A stretch of 64,000 nucleotides of DNA. Origin: Glomus cerebriforme. Lineage: Eukaryota > Glomeromycota > Glomeromycetes > Glomerales > Glomeraceae. The stretch covers positions 111,642 to 175,641 of the forward strand of contig QKYT01000091.1 in assembly GCA_003550305.1 (NCBI GenBank), read 5' to 3'. The notes under the pieces were generated by a model that was not told where the DNA came from, searched no databases, and worked only from the letters and a program-made list of their open reading frames with translations. Both the position numbers and the translations under genes were made by a program. Shown here piece by piece: positions 23,811-36,004 of this stretch; within the stretch, counting starts at the first letter, position 1, and the number at the start of each line of letters is the position of its first letter.

Positions 23811-26762
23811 GACTTTTATATGATTTCCAACTTCGAACATTAATATCTTTATAGTTTAATACCTTTTAAAACTTTTAAAACGATTAATTTATTAAATTAG
23901 ATGATGTGCTTCAACAACATAAAACATTATGAATCATTTAAACCGATAAAATGATAAGAACAGTATAAGTTGAACATCACCTACTTTATTATAAGGTATA
24001 ATAACATTAAATCGAGAATGCTAGTATAAAATATGCTTTTATTTTCGATCTTGTGCTCAGACTATGGGCGATAGCAAAAAAAAAAAATGAAAAGAGAAGA
24101 AATGAAAAAAAAAGTGATCATACTGTATATGCTAATTAGAAGATACTGTTATGTCATATTAGTATTATAAGTTTGTACTTGAAAAAAGTAAATCAGAGAA
24201 CTGAAGAACTTTGTGGGAGGGATTTATGAAAAAAATATATACATAATATTAGTCCATGATCTTAGATGGTAATTTATTTTAAATACTATTTATTAAAAGG
24301 AAAGCTTCCTTTTAACAATAAGCATAGTAGTATAATTATTATTTGGTTAACGGATTTTTTTTAAAATTTTGGAGGGGTGTTTATAATTTTTTTTAAACAA
24401 TATAAATTTATAATTTATTGATTAAAATTCGTATATAAATATTTAATAAAATTGATTTATTTTTTCAACTTTAATTTTTTCCTCTTGTTATCCTTTGTTT
24501 TGAATTTTTTTGAAATTTTTTTTTTCGCGTTAATACTATGTCACATGATAAATATAATTTTGGGACGTTAAACAAACATGGGTTATTAAAACAGATAAGC
24601 ATTCAATGGGTGATACTGATGATCCTGATCAGATGACTGACACAAAAGAATCTTTTAATAAAACGCGTAACAATATTATCGTTGTTTCAATTGCATGTAA
24701 AACTTTTGAATCTCTTCTGCTCAGCCATTTACAAATAAGAATTATTAAGTTTAAATAATTGGGCGTAGTTTTTTTATAGAAGAAGGCACATATCCTGGTA
24801 AATCTAACAAAATATTGAATTCCTATTGTATTGTTTAATGGTTTATTAATTATTATGACAATAACCCAGTTTTTAAAATTAGAAAACGTTTTGAGTATGT
24901 AGTTTTCTCAATAAAGACTGTTTCGGACGCGGCCAAATTTATTTCATAACGTCTGTATATTAGACATTATTTTAGATTTTATTTTTTTATTTATTTATTT
25001 TTTAATTAACTTAGGGCTTCTATTTTTCAGGAATATACTTTTTTGAGAGGAAGACAAAAATCAGGCATTCATTTGTTTTGTCCTTCACTTTAAAATATTT
25101 GTTAAGGCAAAAAGATTGAGCGCATATATTAAAGCAAGTTAATCAATGCAGCAATTCCACTCTTACAAAATAAGCTATAAATATTGGAAATCATACGTTC
25201 AATAAGAGAACAACTTTATAATTAGAAAGATAGTAATGGAAAGTACGTTATTCTGTTAAAAAACATACCTTTGATGTCAATTATGGAGATGAAGATAAAG
25301 CTAAAAGGAACAAAAAGAAATGAATCAGAGGCATTAGAAGTTATAATTACTTCAGAAAAAATAAAATTCTGCATATATATCGGATGGAGCGCTATTGAAT
25401 TTTAATGTACAAATAGAATCAATGAAAGTATATCGAGCAACCGATTTTATGCGGAATAAGAATATCTAAAATATGTTACATGGTGGAGGAACACGATCAT
25501 TAGTTCGTGGTGAAGATACTATTCGATATGGTCACATATTGGCTCGTTAAAAGGTGAAAATTCTGCTTTATAATAATATAGATAAGCAAGGCATATAGAT
25601 TTTTTAGCGCATACAACCTTTAAAGAGAAACACACTGTGACCACAAGAGTGAAGACCATAAAAGAATCTCAGCAGTTTTAAATCAATTAAAACATGATGC
25701 TATCATTAAATCAGATAAATTGGGTTTGTTTGTTTATTTATTATCGTAATTTTTTATTTAAACATTATTTTATTTTAGAAATGATTACATTAATATTTCT
25801 TTAATTTATACCGTATTATTATGGTAGTGTGGACTTATTTTTTGGTACTCTTTTTTGAAAAGTTACATTTTTACGCTAAGTTGGAAAATTTATCCGAATC
25901 ATGGTCTTATTTATAATTTATTATTATTATTATTATTATTATATGGGAACATGGCACTGAAGCTTTTGAAAATATATTTGGATCAGCAAGACAAATCGTA
26001 CAAATATTTTATTTACTATGAGTTTTATAAATAGTATATATAGTGATAAACTTTTTGAAAATTTTTGAAACAAATAATCCAGGAAAAACATCTATGCAAG
26101 GTATATAAAATTTAAATTTCATTATATCATATTAATTTTATGATTAATTAAAATTATTTTTCTAGGATATGCGGTCTGATTTACTTGAAATGAAATTGAA
26201 TTATTAAGACGATGGCAAGTGATGAGGATATTGATGATGTTATTAGAATAGAATACTCAAATGCATCTTCGTTTATGAATTTTCTCGGAATTGAGAGCAT
26301 TTTGATTATGGGCTTAAAAATAATGAATCAAATATTCTTGAACAACTTTGTGAATTCGAGAGTGCTACTGCAGAAGATATAAGGTTAACTTAGCCAATTG
26401 GATGGAACCTTAAATGAAATTTTAGATGAGAAGATGTTGAAATGGATAATGAAAATAGTGAAATAAACGAACGTGATAATTAATGCTAAAACTTTAATTT
26501 AGAATTTATCAAATTCTGTAAGATAATAATCGAATTACCAATTAATAAACCAGAAAAATCAATATTTAGAAAATATGATACTATCGAAGATCACAACATA
26601 TATAAGTTTCCGGGGTCTTCACATACCGTGGGGAGACGCGACTTTTTATATAGAGGATTTTATCAAGTGATCGACATATAATGTTGTGTAACAGTTACGG
26701 TATTTGAATCTGCCGATGTTTAAATTTTTTTTTTTTTTTTTTTTTTTTGTAAAAAAAAAATT
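23811..26762. other. Intergenic region with decayed coding fragments
   Basis: Apart from the degenerate transposon-like stretch at 24600-26620, nothing gene-like is visible. A (TTA)n microsatellite lies at about 25918-25941. At the right end a run of 24 T (26725-26748), then GT, then ten A sits directly before the IF3 start codon. Confidence 0.55.
24600..26620 (+). pseudogene. Decayed transposon-like coding region
   Basis: Short protein-like pieces occur on the plus strand in shifting frames separated by stops: DDPDQMTDTKESFNKT near 24615, MLHGGGTRSLVRGEDTIRY at 25473, FKEKHTVTTRVKTIKESQQ near 25620, WEHGTEAFENIFGSARQI at 25944, and an acidic piece near 26215-26290. The EHGTEAFENIFG string is, from memory, like a motif in repetitive transposon-encoded proteins of Rhizophagus. 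Stops and frameshifts throughout show the copy is dead. No terminal repeats or target duplication were found, so the class is not assigned. Confidence 0.4.
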
Positions 26763-27557
26763 ATGATAAAAATACATAAAATAGTTCCAATATATTTTAA
26801 ACAACAAAAAAAAATAATATTTTTTAATCAAAATTCTTTGAATAATTTTCGTCTTTTATCGTCTAAATCTTCAAATCAACAACAAAAAAATCGTAAACCA
26901 CATGATGAAGAAATTAAATCACAATATATTAGATATGTTAATTTAGAAGGTCAATTACAAGGAACATATCCATTAAAAAAAATTTTATCGACATTTGATA
27001 GAAAAAAATACTTGTTAATTCAAGTTTCACCGGTTAACACTGCCTCGTCAACAAAAGATTCTCAACATTATAAAAGACATCATGAACAACAACAAGAAGC
27101 ACCAATATGTAAATTAGTTTCCAAAGAAGAAATATATAAACAAAATAAACAAAAAAAATCAACTACGTTACATATGTTAAAAAAAGAATTAAAATTAACA
27201 TGGAAAGTATCACCAAATGATCTTACACACAAATTATCAAGATCTAAAGAATGGTTGGAAAAAGGTTATCAACTTCGAGTGGTTATCAGTAATAAGGATA
27301 AAAAAAGTCGACTTAATAAAGAAGATAAAAATATTTTAGATAGAATCATTAAAGAATTAAGTGGATTTGCTAAGGAGGTTAAAGAACCTAAATGGACTGG
27401 TGATAGTGTTACATTAGAAATTCAAGGTAAAATTAACATCCACAAAGATAATGCTACTGATGCAGCTGATGCTGATATTGATGATGGTAATGTTTTTAAC
27501 GATGATGATGTTGGTGCTATTGACACGATTACTTTGGAGAAAGAAAAAGAAAAATAA
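26763..27557 (+). CDS. Mitochondrial translation initiation factor IF-3
   Basis: Single exon of 264 residues. After a presequence-like N-terminus (about residues 1-45) the bacterial-type IF3 N domain begins with DEEIKSQYIRYVNLEGQLQG, followed by the helix leading to APICKLVSKEEIYKQNKQKK. The C domain starts with LKKELKLTWKVSPNDLTHKL and continues through SKEWLEKGYQLRVVI. IF3 binds the small mitochondrial ribosomal subunit and controls start-site fidelity and subunit dissociation. The C-terminus carries a repetitive acidic Asp/Ala-rich tail (about 235-264) of the sort seen in fungal IF3 proteins. The protein corresponds to yeast Aim23, but the yeast symbol is not assigned here. A T24-GT-A10 tract ends two bases before the start codon. 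Confidence 0.9.
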   Translation: MIKIHKIVPIYFKQQKKIIFFNQNSLNNFRLLSSKSSNQQQKNRKPHDEEIKSQYIRYVNLEGQLQGTYPLKKILSTFDRKKYLLIQVSPVNTASSTKDSQHYKRHHEQQQEAPICKLVSKEEIYKQNKQKKSTTLHMLKKELKLTWKVSPNDLTHKLSRSKEWLEKGYQLRVVISNKDKKSRLNKEDKNILDRIIKELSGFAKEVKEPKWTGDSVTLEIQGKINIHKDNATDAADADIDDGNVFNDDDVGAIDTITLEKEKEK

Positions 27558-28594
27558 TAATATATACCGTATATGTTGTCAAATTTATTTATTTATATCT
27601 TAATAAGATGCATTTGAATTATAATATAATGTATATTCATTTGTGTCTCTGGGTGAAGAGATAAAAAAAACAGTCATTAGAATGTCTATTGTCTAGTCAT
27701 ATATAGTACGAGGTTAGGTAGTATAGTTGTTTCATTAGATCTTGAAATAACGTTGTAATTTATGATCTATAACATTAAACTCAGTGTTTACGCTGCACAA
27801 TATAATTACTTAAGTATGCTACTATTTTTTTTTTTTTGTTGAATTCTGGATAACATTTTAAAATTCAAAACTTCCCAAACTTCCTATAATAGAATCATAA
27901 TATACAAGATAAAATAAGAAAATCGAAAAAAAAAAATCGATCCATAGAATTTTAAATAATTGTTTAAGTGTTTTTATATAATGAAGATCTATCATTTTTA
28001 TAACCTTCATGGTCATTGCTGCTGTAATTGCTATTTATTAACCGTTAAAATCAATTTAAGAGCCAAAGTTCATTGTAATCGTGATACTAACTTAACTGAT
28101 AAGTTTTTGCCGGATTATAATTAAAACCAAAAAAACTAATTTTAGATAGTTTTTATGATGTCGATTGTCGAATAATTTTAACACGTTAAATATACATATA
28201 GTATATCACCAAAATTTAACATTCTTCGGGTTTTTATTAACAAAAACACGTGTCATATGATTATGGATCATCGGTTGCGGGATTTTTAACAACTATCAAT
28301 TAACCTTCTTTATGGCATTTTACAATTGTAACAATTAGCTGAAACTAAAACACAAAATGCAACAACTATTTTATAATTATAGTTTTATTTATCTTGTAAT
28401 TTTTTATTGCAATGCTAAAATATGATTCTAAAAAACTAAAATATTTCATACTTTATTTGAGTTTATGCTCCAGATAAATATAAAATAAAGTATTAGAAAA
28501 ATAATTTATTAAGTTTAATCTATACATCAGAAAATAAAAAAATGGATACAGTTTATATGAAATAATTAGAGGATCTTGTTTATTTGGCCAGATA

Positions 28595-28745
28595 TGCGTA
28601 CGCTTTAAACACCAACGGCTACAGCATTCAACGAATCTAGAGGGCATCCTTTTGAAATAAACACAAAATCTAATTTACGAGTATCCAACACCGTGCATTC
28701 ACGCATAAAAAATTCTTGTAATTCTTTCTCTGGGGCGTTTCTGTT
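28595..28745 (-). pseudogene. Unassigned coding-like fragment
   Basis: Read from 28745 down, one frame gives about 45 codons with a protein-like composition (PEKELQEFFMRECTVLDTR followed by KLDFVFISKGCPLDSLNAVA) before a stop. No initiator or continuing exon is evident, so it is probably a relic or an unrecognised exon. Other frames over the same bases are less protein-like. Confidence 0.3.
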
Positions 28746-29429
28746 GTTGACTCACGTTGAAGAGGATGTGAAATGTATAACTCTGTATAATTATTTATTG
28801 GTCGATACATGAAACCAATGATAATCATAGCTTGAAAGTATCCTGTATTGAAGTTGTAAATTGTAAATTTGCTTGAAAAATGCTAACGTTCCTTCTTTCC
28901 TTAATTTCAATATTTCATTCTTTTCGAACTATACAGAAGTATGATTGCCAAACAGGCCTAATTATATATAATAGGATGTAAAAAAGTAAATGGCAAAAAT
29001 TTATAATTATATAATTAAATATCTTTTTTTCGATTTAATCTATTTGATATCACTGACTAAATTTTTTGATCGATAATCTTTATATATAAGGCCTATTTTA
29101 ACCATAATAATTTATCTACTATTATGTCTTGTCTTCTCATTACTCTATCAATTTTATTATGTGTTGTAATTATTTAATCTTTTAAAATGGTTATAACATT
29201 TTATATTAAAAGATTTGAAAATAAAAAAATATAACTATGAAAATTAATTTTTTTTACAATGATAAAAAAGATCACAATAATGTTTATGGATCTATGGATC
29301 CATCAGAAATACTAATTTCTAACAAATAAACATGATATTGAGAAATGCAACATTCTTTTATGATGATTCATATATTTAATGAAGATTTCTTTTTAAACTT
29401 TATATTCTCGGTAAAGACTTTGATTTTGT

Positions 29430-30075
29430 GTAATAGTACTTCGCGTTGGAGAAGCAAAGTAGCACCTGAAGCACCGCGAAATATGTCTTTTCATTGGTAA
29501 GATCTTTCTTTAATGATTTGATTTCGAGATCAATTTCTAAAATCTTTTTCTTATTAATTCATATAATGATCATTTGAAAGGATTATTTGATACAATAGAT
29601 TGGTGGATTTCAAGATATTATATGAGAACGCATTCAAATGCCCATAGAAGCCCCCTAGTATATATACAAGCTATAGAATCTCAGCTTTTTGTCTTTGTTG
29701 GCATAAAAATCGACAATTTAGATGATTGCTCTAGAAATACTGGTGGTAATTGACTGTGCCTTTTTTCATCAGTAGCAAAATAACTCTCACCATAAAGTCT
29801 TCCTGTTGATTATTTCTTATTATAAATATATATTTTTTTTCTAATTAGATTATGCAAGTTTCAAAAGGTAGTTTTGTTGAAAATTTTGCATACTAATTTA
29901 TTAATATTTTCTATTCTGAAAAACACGAGCTGGTCCATTCTGCACTTCATCTAATCGGAGCAACTTGGCCTCAAGTAGTTGTCCAAGGGATGTTTGGTGG
30001 TGACCGAATTAGGATAATGCGTTCTTTAAGCAGACATTCGAGCAGTCTGTCAATAGTTGATTCTCTTTTGTAGTT
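29430..30075 (+). pseudogene. Unassigned broken coding fragments
   Basis: Three stretches read like protein: TSRWRSKVAPEAPRNMSFHW near 29440, then LFDTIDWWISRYYMRTHSNA opening a 60-codon frame at about 29570-29750, and HELVHSALHLIGATWPQVV opening a 50-codon frame at about 29925-30073. Base composition is richer in G and C than the flanks. No domain was recognised and no single splice model joins them convincingly. They are probably remnants of one gene or mobile element. Confidence 0.35.
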
Positions 30076-31854
30076 ATTTAAAAATTAAAAGCTTAGTATT
30101 ATCCTCAAAATGAGTTTCAAGATTTGAGGTAGTTGTTAATAATATTTCTAGTTTTCATCAACTATTATTTTAACTAATGAACCAGTTGCATAATAAATAA
30201 TTTTAATTTTTTTTTTTTTTTTTTGTGTTTGACCTTTTTTAATAACTATTTTTAATTTTATAATTCATTATTTATTCATTTATAAATGATATAAAATAAA
30301 AATTTATCATAAACTTGTTAAGAGCATCTGCTGCATGGTTATGTTCTGTTGCTGTTGCAAAAATATCTATATGTAAAATTGCTAATATATGTTACTGTAA
30401 CTTTCTTCAATAATTTTTTATTCACTTGTTAAATCTATTTAATAACTATAACAAATAATACTAAATATAAAACTAAATTTATCGATATTCAACGTTAAAA
30501 TCTCTATTAAAATTTATACTAAAATTAAAACTAATTTAATAATAACTGTATCCATAAGTAGCAAATATATTGTTTTCTTAAGTATTTAAGTATCATTTAT
30601 GTTAAGCCTAAAATTTAATAATTTTTAATAATTAATGCTAAATTTAATAACTGATAATACCATATATAATTTACTATTAATTAAATCATTTTTCAAAATA
30701 TTTTTAAGGTTCTTTCTTATAATTTCCATATAACCATAAGACGCTCGTAAACTTATTACATATATAACATATTCTTCTAGTTGATGTAGTTCAGTTCTAA
30801 ACCTTTCATCTGCTTATTCTCATTTTTTTTATTATTATTATTTCTAGTTAATGCTTTATAATTTTCTTATAATAAAACAGTAGTAATATCCTAAATTTTT
30901 ATTAATTATTTTTACTTTTTTTTCATTTTTTTTTATTTTATTTAGACAAACAAGGAGATAGGTGATTCCCTTATTATTAGATTTCTTTTTTTTTTTTTCT
31001 TTTAGGATCAATTATTAGATCTGAAGTGGAAAATCTAAATGGTAAATCAAGTTATTTTCCTTGTTCTTTTTATTATAAAGATTGGATATTCAATCTTCAG
31101 CAGTTCAGTCCAATCTTTGGAGTTGACTCTGCAATTGCATCTGCTTTTGGTTTTAAATAATCAATATAGTTTGGGATACAATTTATATTCTTATAAATTT
31201 TATCTTAGATTATATAAGATAACATAGTGAAAGAAAAAAATCAAATCAGTAATTAATATTACTATCTCACATTATGAATTCTGAACAAATGCTTTTTTAC
31301 ATGTTTAGAATCATAACTGACCAGATTGATTCATTGTATTATCTTAAATACGTAATTGAAAATTCTGAATATCATTCATTTTCAGCTAATATCTACCTAT
31401 CTTGATTTGTTTTTTTTGGTCTAAAATTTCTTACATGTAATTATTTCTGGTTCCTTCGTAATAGTTTTTTTGAAATAAATAATGAAGGAAATAAATAATA
31501 TTATACAAGGCCATTTAACTAACTGTATTTGCGATATATTTGCGAACAACCTGATTTTTAGCAAATAATCGAATATAAATAAATAAATATATATATATTT
31601 TTTTTTTGAAAAAATGAATTTTCATTGAATTTTATTGAAAATTAAATGATAAAAAAATTAAAGCCACGCAAATATTACTACTCTCTTGATAAATGCGAGG
31701 CGAGAATCTTAAAAAACAAGATGTTTGAATATGAGAAATATTATAGATTACAAAATAAAAAATTACCAAAAAAAAAAAAACAAAATTTACCGGATTCAAA
31801 TAGTGTCATAATACACATGAATTTCACAATTTCGTAAAAACTTGCGTAAAAAAA

Positions 31855-31886
<32 letters not shown>

Positions 31887-31933
31887 TTATTAATTACAAT
31901 TTTTTTTTTTTTTTTTTAACATCATTATATTAA

Positions 31934-33400
31934 TTATTTTTTAATTATCTGAAATACTTCATAATCTTCTAACTTAGGATGTTGATTTTTAGCTATAAAA
32001 CTACCACAATCAGGATAAGAATAAGGACCATAACTATAAATTAAATTATTTTCTTGTATTGATAAATCCCAACCACCACCAAAAGATGGACCATAATTTG
32101 CATTATATCCAATAGCGTACTCAGAAATATTACCACTATTACCTATTCTAGCTATTTTTGGAATAGAATTATCATTTGAAGAAGATTTTAATGTAAAAGA
32201 AAATAAAAAACTATCAAAAGTTGAATACCAACAACTATCACCTGATAAATATGATAAATTTGATTGAGGTTTCCAATCCAATGGATTATAACCTCCAATT
32301 AATTTACCATGAGAACGAACTTTTGCAATTGTTACAGTTGGACCTTTATTATCACATAATTGATGAAAATTTTTTGCTTCAAAACCATCCCTACTAGCTC
32401 TATATAATAATTTAAAAGAATAAGGAATTCTTTTACGATCATAATAATTGATTTCTTGTTTATCAATCCAACTTGAAATGATAGCAACATGTTTTCTTTG
32501 AATTAATAATGAATCTAATATACCAAATTTTTGTGAAATTCTTGGAGGTAATATATTAATACTAACTTCATATGATGGATCTAAATGATAACATATAATT
32601 TCATGAAATAAATTTTTTGGTATAATCTTTTTATATGGCATAACATATTTTCTAAATTCACTTGAAGAAATTTGAAACCATCTAATTAAAGGAGTAAAAT
32701 CTTTCATTAATTCTCTTAAATTAAGAATATTATCATTATTCCAATTAGAAAATTTTTCTTCCTTATTAATTTGTGATAAACCCCATTTAATTAAATTATT
32801 CCAAGTATCAACTTCTTCCATATTTAAAACGTCACATTTAAGTAATAATAATAAAATTGATTTATCTAAAGTTAAAAAATCTTTTGAACCAAATAATGTA
32901 TTTGGATCTTCACATATTGCTTCAAAACAATAATCTCTTAATATAGAACATACTTCATGTCTAAAAGTTATTTGTAAAACTTTAATTGGATCCCTTCTTA
33001 AAACATCATATTGATTTTCCAATAAATAATGTTCAACATGATGAATTAATTTTGTTAAATTTAATTCATCCGCTGCGACTAAAATTTGAAGAAGGTTCGT
33101 AACTTCTTGTTTAGATAAATCAATTTCAGCGGTATATAAATATTTAAGTAAAAATTCAAAAACTTTAGGAGAAATATTTGGTTTATTAAAATTAATAATT
33201 CCACCTTCTCCTCTATGAGCCCAATTAGTTGAAAATGCACTTTGAAAATATGTACATCTTGCTTTCAAAATTAATGAATGAACTTTAAATTCTCGTGAAT
33301 CATTTCCTTCCCCAGCTTTTATGATAACATCATAACTTTCTTCTTGATTCAATAATTTTCCTAAATCACCAGATAATTCACTTAAAAATTCATTTGTCAT
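31934..33400 (-). CDS. BTB-BACK-TLDc domain protein
   Basis: Single exon of 488 residues. The BTB/POZ domain covers about residues 22-125 (YDVIIKAGEGNDSREFKVHS, then ILKARCTYFQSAFS). A BACK-like helical region follows to about 280 (IWN/TWNNLIKWGL-type motif), and a TLDc domain runs from about 310 to the end with GGYNPLDW, SFLFSFTL, YGPSFGGGWDLSI and the terminal YEVFQIIKK. BTB-BACK proteins often act as Cullin-3 substrate adaptors, and TLDc domains are linked to oxidative-stress resistance and V-ATPase regulation; the role here is not known. The family is greatly expanded in Rhizophagus. This copy lacks the intron found before YLYTG in the four neighbours. It diverges head to head from the broken copy at 34549. 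Confidence 0.9.
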   Translation of the reverse strand: MTNEFLSELSGDLGKLLNQEESYDVIIKAGEGNDSREFKVHSLILKARCTYFQSAFSTNWAHRGEGGIINFNKPNISPKVFEFLLKYLYTAEIDLSKQEVTNLLQILVAADELNLTKLIHHVEHYLLENQYDVLRRDPIKVLQITFRHEVCSILRDYCFEAICEDPNTLFGSKDFLTLDKSILLLLLKCDVLNMEEVDTWNNLIKWGLSQINKEEKFSNWNNDNILNLRELMKDFTPLIRWFQISSSEFRKYVMPYKKIIPKNLFHEIICYHLDPSYEVSINILPPRISQKFGILDSLLIQRKHVAIISSWIDKQEINYYDRKRIPYSFKLLYRASRDGFEAKNFHQLCDNKGPTVTIAKVRSHGKLIGGYNPLDWKPQSNLSYLSGDSCWYSTFDSFLFSFTLKSSSNDNSIPKIARIGNSGNISEYAIGYNANYGPSFGGGWDLSIQENNLIYSYGPYSYPDCGSFIAKNQHPKLEDYEVFQIIKK

Positions 33401-34548
33401 TGTTAAAATTTTTTAAATTTTTAAAAATTTTTTATATTTTTTTTTTAAAAAAAACCGTAGAAAGGGTTTGAATTTATAATATTTGTTTGTTTATTTTGAT
33501 ATACATTATAAGTTAGCGTTAATTGTAAAATAACTGATAAGGTAATTAGTAGACTACATTTTTTGTGTGGCGTAACCGAATCAGCATAACGGGGCATCTC
33601 ACGATTTGACTAAAATGATTTGCATCTTTGTTTTCTATACAAATCAGTTGTACACCAATCAAAGTTCACCAACACTAAAAATATTTACATTACATAAGTT
33701 AAAAAGCTAACATTATTCGTGGTACTTTATTTGTGGATATTCAACACAATCTATTAAAACCTTAAAACTTCAAATCATAATTCCGATCAATAATAATTGA
33801 TTATCTCCTGACACCGTATTTATAATAATACATAAATGATAGTCTAAAAACATAAAGTTATAAATGATATTTAGTAAAAATTTTCATAATAAGAAAACAA
33901 TTATATAAAAATTCACATATAGAAAATTTAATTGACTCTATTATTATGGGCATAAATATTTGTTTAATACTGTACTGTACATATAATTATCTTAAAATCA
34001 TTTTATTCATTATCAAATCTGATCAACAAAGTTTTTTCGGACGTAAATTTCCCAATATTGACTATGATCACATGAAAAAGTATATTGTTGCCGAATGTGG
34101 TATATAAATCCGTATTTGCGTATTGAATACAAAGTTAACACAATCTAAACTTTAAAACCTGATTTAAAAACCTTATATTTTTTTTTCAATCTTAACGATT
34201 AAAGTTTTATATAACTAAATTCCAAAAAAAAAAAAAAATTCATGACTATTTTATTCCAATTTAGCCTCTGGCGAAATTTATTATTGATTCAATTTATATA
34301 TGAATTGCGCCCTTTAGATAGCGTTGAAATATTTAGCTTTTTAAGGTTAATGTATGTTATGTATGTTTCATGATGATCAAATTTTCTAATTAAACATTGT
34401 ATACTTGGTCCAATTTAGGATAAATGTGAATGATTGTGACGCAAGAGTTTTCTTTGTAAAGGTCGATTTAGCCAATTTTAGCCGATTTTCTAAGGAGATA
34501 TATATTTAAATGGAGTTTCGTTAGAGTTTTTCATTTGAAAAAAAAATA
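33401..34548. promoter_or_regulatory. Divergent intergenic region between two BTB-TLDc loci
   Basis: This 1.15-kb region lies between two BTB-TLDc loci transcribed away from each other, so it must hold the promoter of the intact minus-strand gene and the former promoter of the broken plus-strand gene. It is AT-rich with A and T tracts next to both start codons. No specific site or repeat was recognised. Confidence 0.4.
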
Positions 34549-36004
34549 ATGTCTATTTATTGGAAAGAACTTGTTAATGATTATGAAAAATTGCTTGAGA
34601 CTGGAAAAGGATACGAAGTGATTATTTACGCCGGAGAAAATGAGAATATTGAAGAAATATACGCACATTCAACTATTTTATGTGCTAGATCACAATATTT
34701 CTGTACGGCATTCTCAAACGTGTGGGCCTATAAAAAAGATGGAAAATTTATTTTTGAAAAACCGAATATTTCTTCTCATTTATTTAAAATGATCTTAAGG
34801 TGGTACAACTACAGTATATTTAAAAATCATAACTATAATAGTTTTATTAATGAAGATTTTTCCTTTATTTTTAATAATAGATATATTTATACCGGAAAAA
34901 TTGATTTAACACAATTAAAAAGTTATGAAATTTTACAATTTTTGATGGCTATAGATGAACTTATTATTGAATCCTTGGTTCAATGTATTCAAGAATATGT
35001 AATCGAACATAAATGTGAATTTTTACACAAATATTCTATAGAAATTCTTGAACTAACTTATCAAAATGGATTATTTATAAATCTATGGGATTTATGCCTT
35101 AATGAAATTTGTGAAGAACCAGAAAAATTATTAATCAATTCTGATAAATTTATCAATTTGAAAGCTCCTGTATTGGAAATTATTTTAAGACATGATGATT
35201 TTGCTTTGGATGAAATTATTATTTGGAATAATATGTCTCGCACAACATCCAAATATTTCAAACGACGTCACCGATTGGAAAAAAAGAAGAAATCACTATG
35301 ATGAAGAATACTGTTCGATCATTCATCCCATTGATCAGATTTTATTACCTTAATTCAGAAAATTTTTTTCGTAAAGTATATCCTTATAAAAAATTATTAC
35401 CAAAACGATTGGTTTATGATATTTTAGAATTTCATATGATTCCAGGCAAAGGACCTAATTTTTATGATATACGACCATCTAGGGTACCAACATGTGATTC
35501 AATTATAATTTATTCTCGACATTTGGCCATATTTGCGTGTTGGATTGATAGGAAAAAAAAAACTTATTATAACGTAAGAAATCTTCCGTATAAATTTAGG
35601 TTACTTTACCGTGCTACCAGGGATGGATTTAGTTCCGAAGCATTTCATGAAAAATGTGATGATAAAGGAATGACCATATCTGTAGCAAAAATTAAGGATT
35701 CTGATCAAATAATAGGAGGGTATAATCCACTTGAATGGGAATCCAAAGATAATTATAAATCTACGACTAGTAGTTTTATATTCTCATTTAAAGATGGAAA
35801 GAAAACCGCAAAAGTTAGTTATCCTAATAATAAGCAATATGCTATTCATAATTCGTCGGGTATGGACCAGCGTTTGGAACTTATGATTTAATTTTTAAAA
35901 ATGATTCTTCTTGGGTAAGTGTTTCAATTTCTTATAATAAAATTGATATACCTTTTGAATTTAATGTAGAAGATTATGAAGTTTTCCAAGTTATTAAAGT
36001 ATAG
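34549..36004 (+). pseudogene. BTB-BACK-TLDc gene broken by two frameshifts
   Basis: The same architecture as its neighbours is spread over three frames. The BTB part starts MSIYWKELVNDYEKLLETGK at 34549; a family intron (34800-34880, 81 bases, stop-free) precedes YIYTGKIDL. At about 35240 the text jumps frame directly after WNNM, where intact paralogues continue IKWGLA; a loss of about 11 bases relative to them explains it. A second shift at about 35860 (after NSSG) moves the last 48 codons, ending in DYEVFQVIKV at 36004, to another frame. Between the breaks the TLDc motifs GGYNPLEW and SFIFSF remain. Either a pseudogene or two sequencing errors; the 11-base loss favours a pseudogene. An annotator might split it into two false genes. 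Confidence 0.8.

Larger units (their letters stand above)
27558..31933. other. Long AT-rich gene-poor region with coding-like scraps
   Basis: No intact gene is supported. A minus-strand coding-like scrap lies at about 28595-28745 and plus-strand scraps at 29430-30075, both listed separately. A short plus-strand frame near 31070-31168 (DWIFNLQQFSPIFGVDSAIA) and a Lys-rich 63-codon frame at 31646-31837 could not be assigned. TA microsatellites and T runs occur at 31850-31918, just 3' of the BTB-TLDc gene. Confidence 0.5.

Noticed and set aside
31646..31837. Lys-rich 63-codon small gene
   Set aside because: Low-complexity, no recognisable motif, in a microsatellite-rich flank.
34800..34880. Extra coding insertion in the broken BTB-TLDc gene
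   Set aside because: It is stop-free and a multiple of three, but matches the intron position of three paralogues and has GT and AG ends, so it is an intron.
35298..35891. Separate TLDc-only gene
   Set aside because: It continues the upstream BTB frame after an apparent 11-base loss and shares the family order, so it is the second part of a broken gene.
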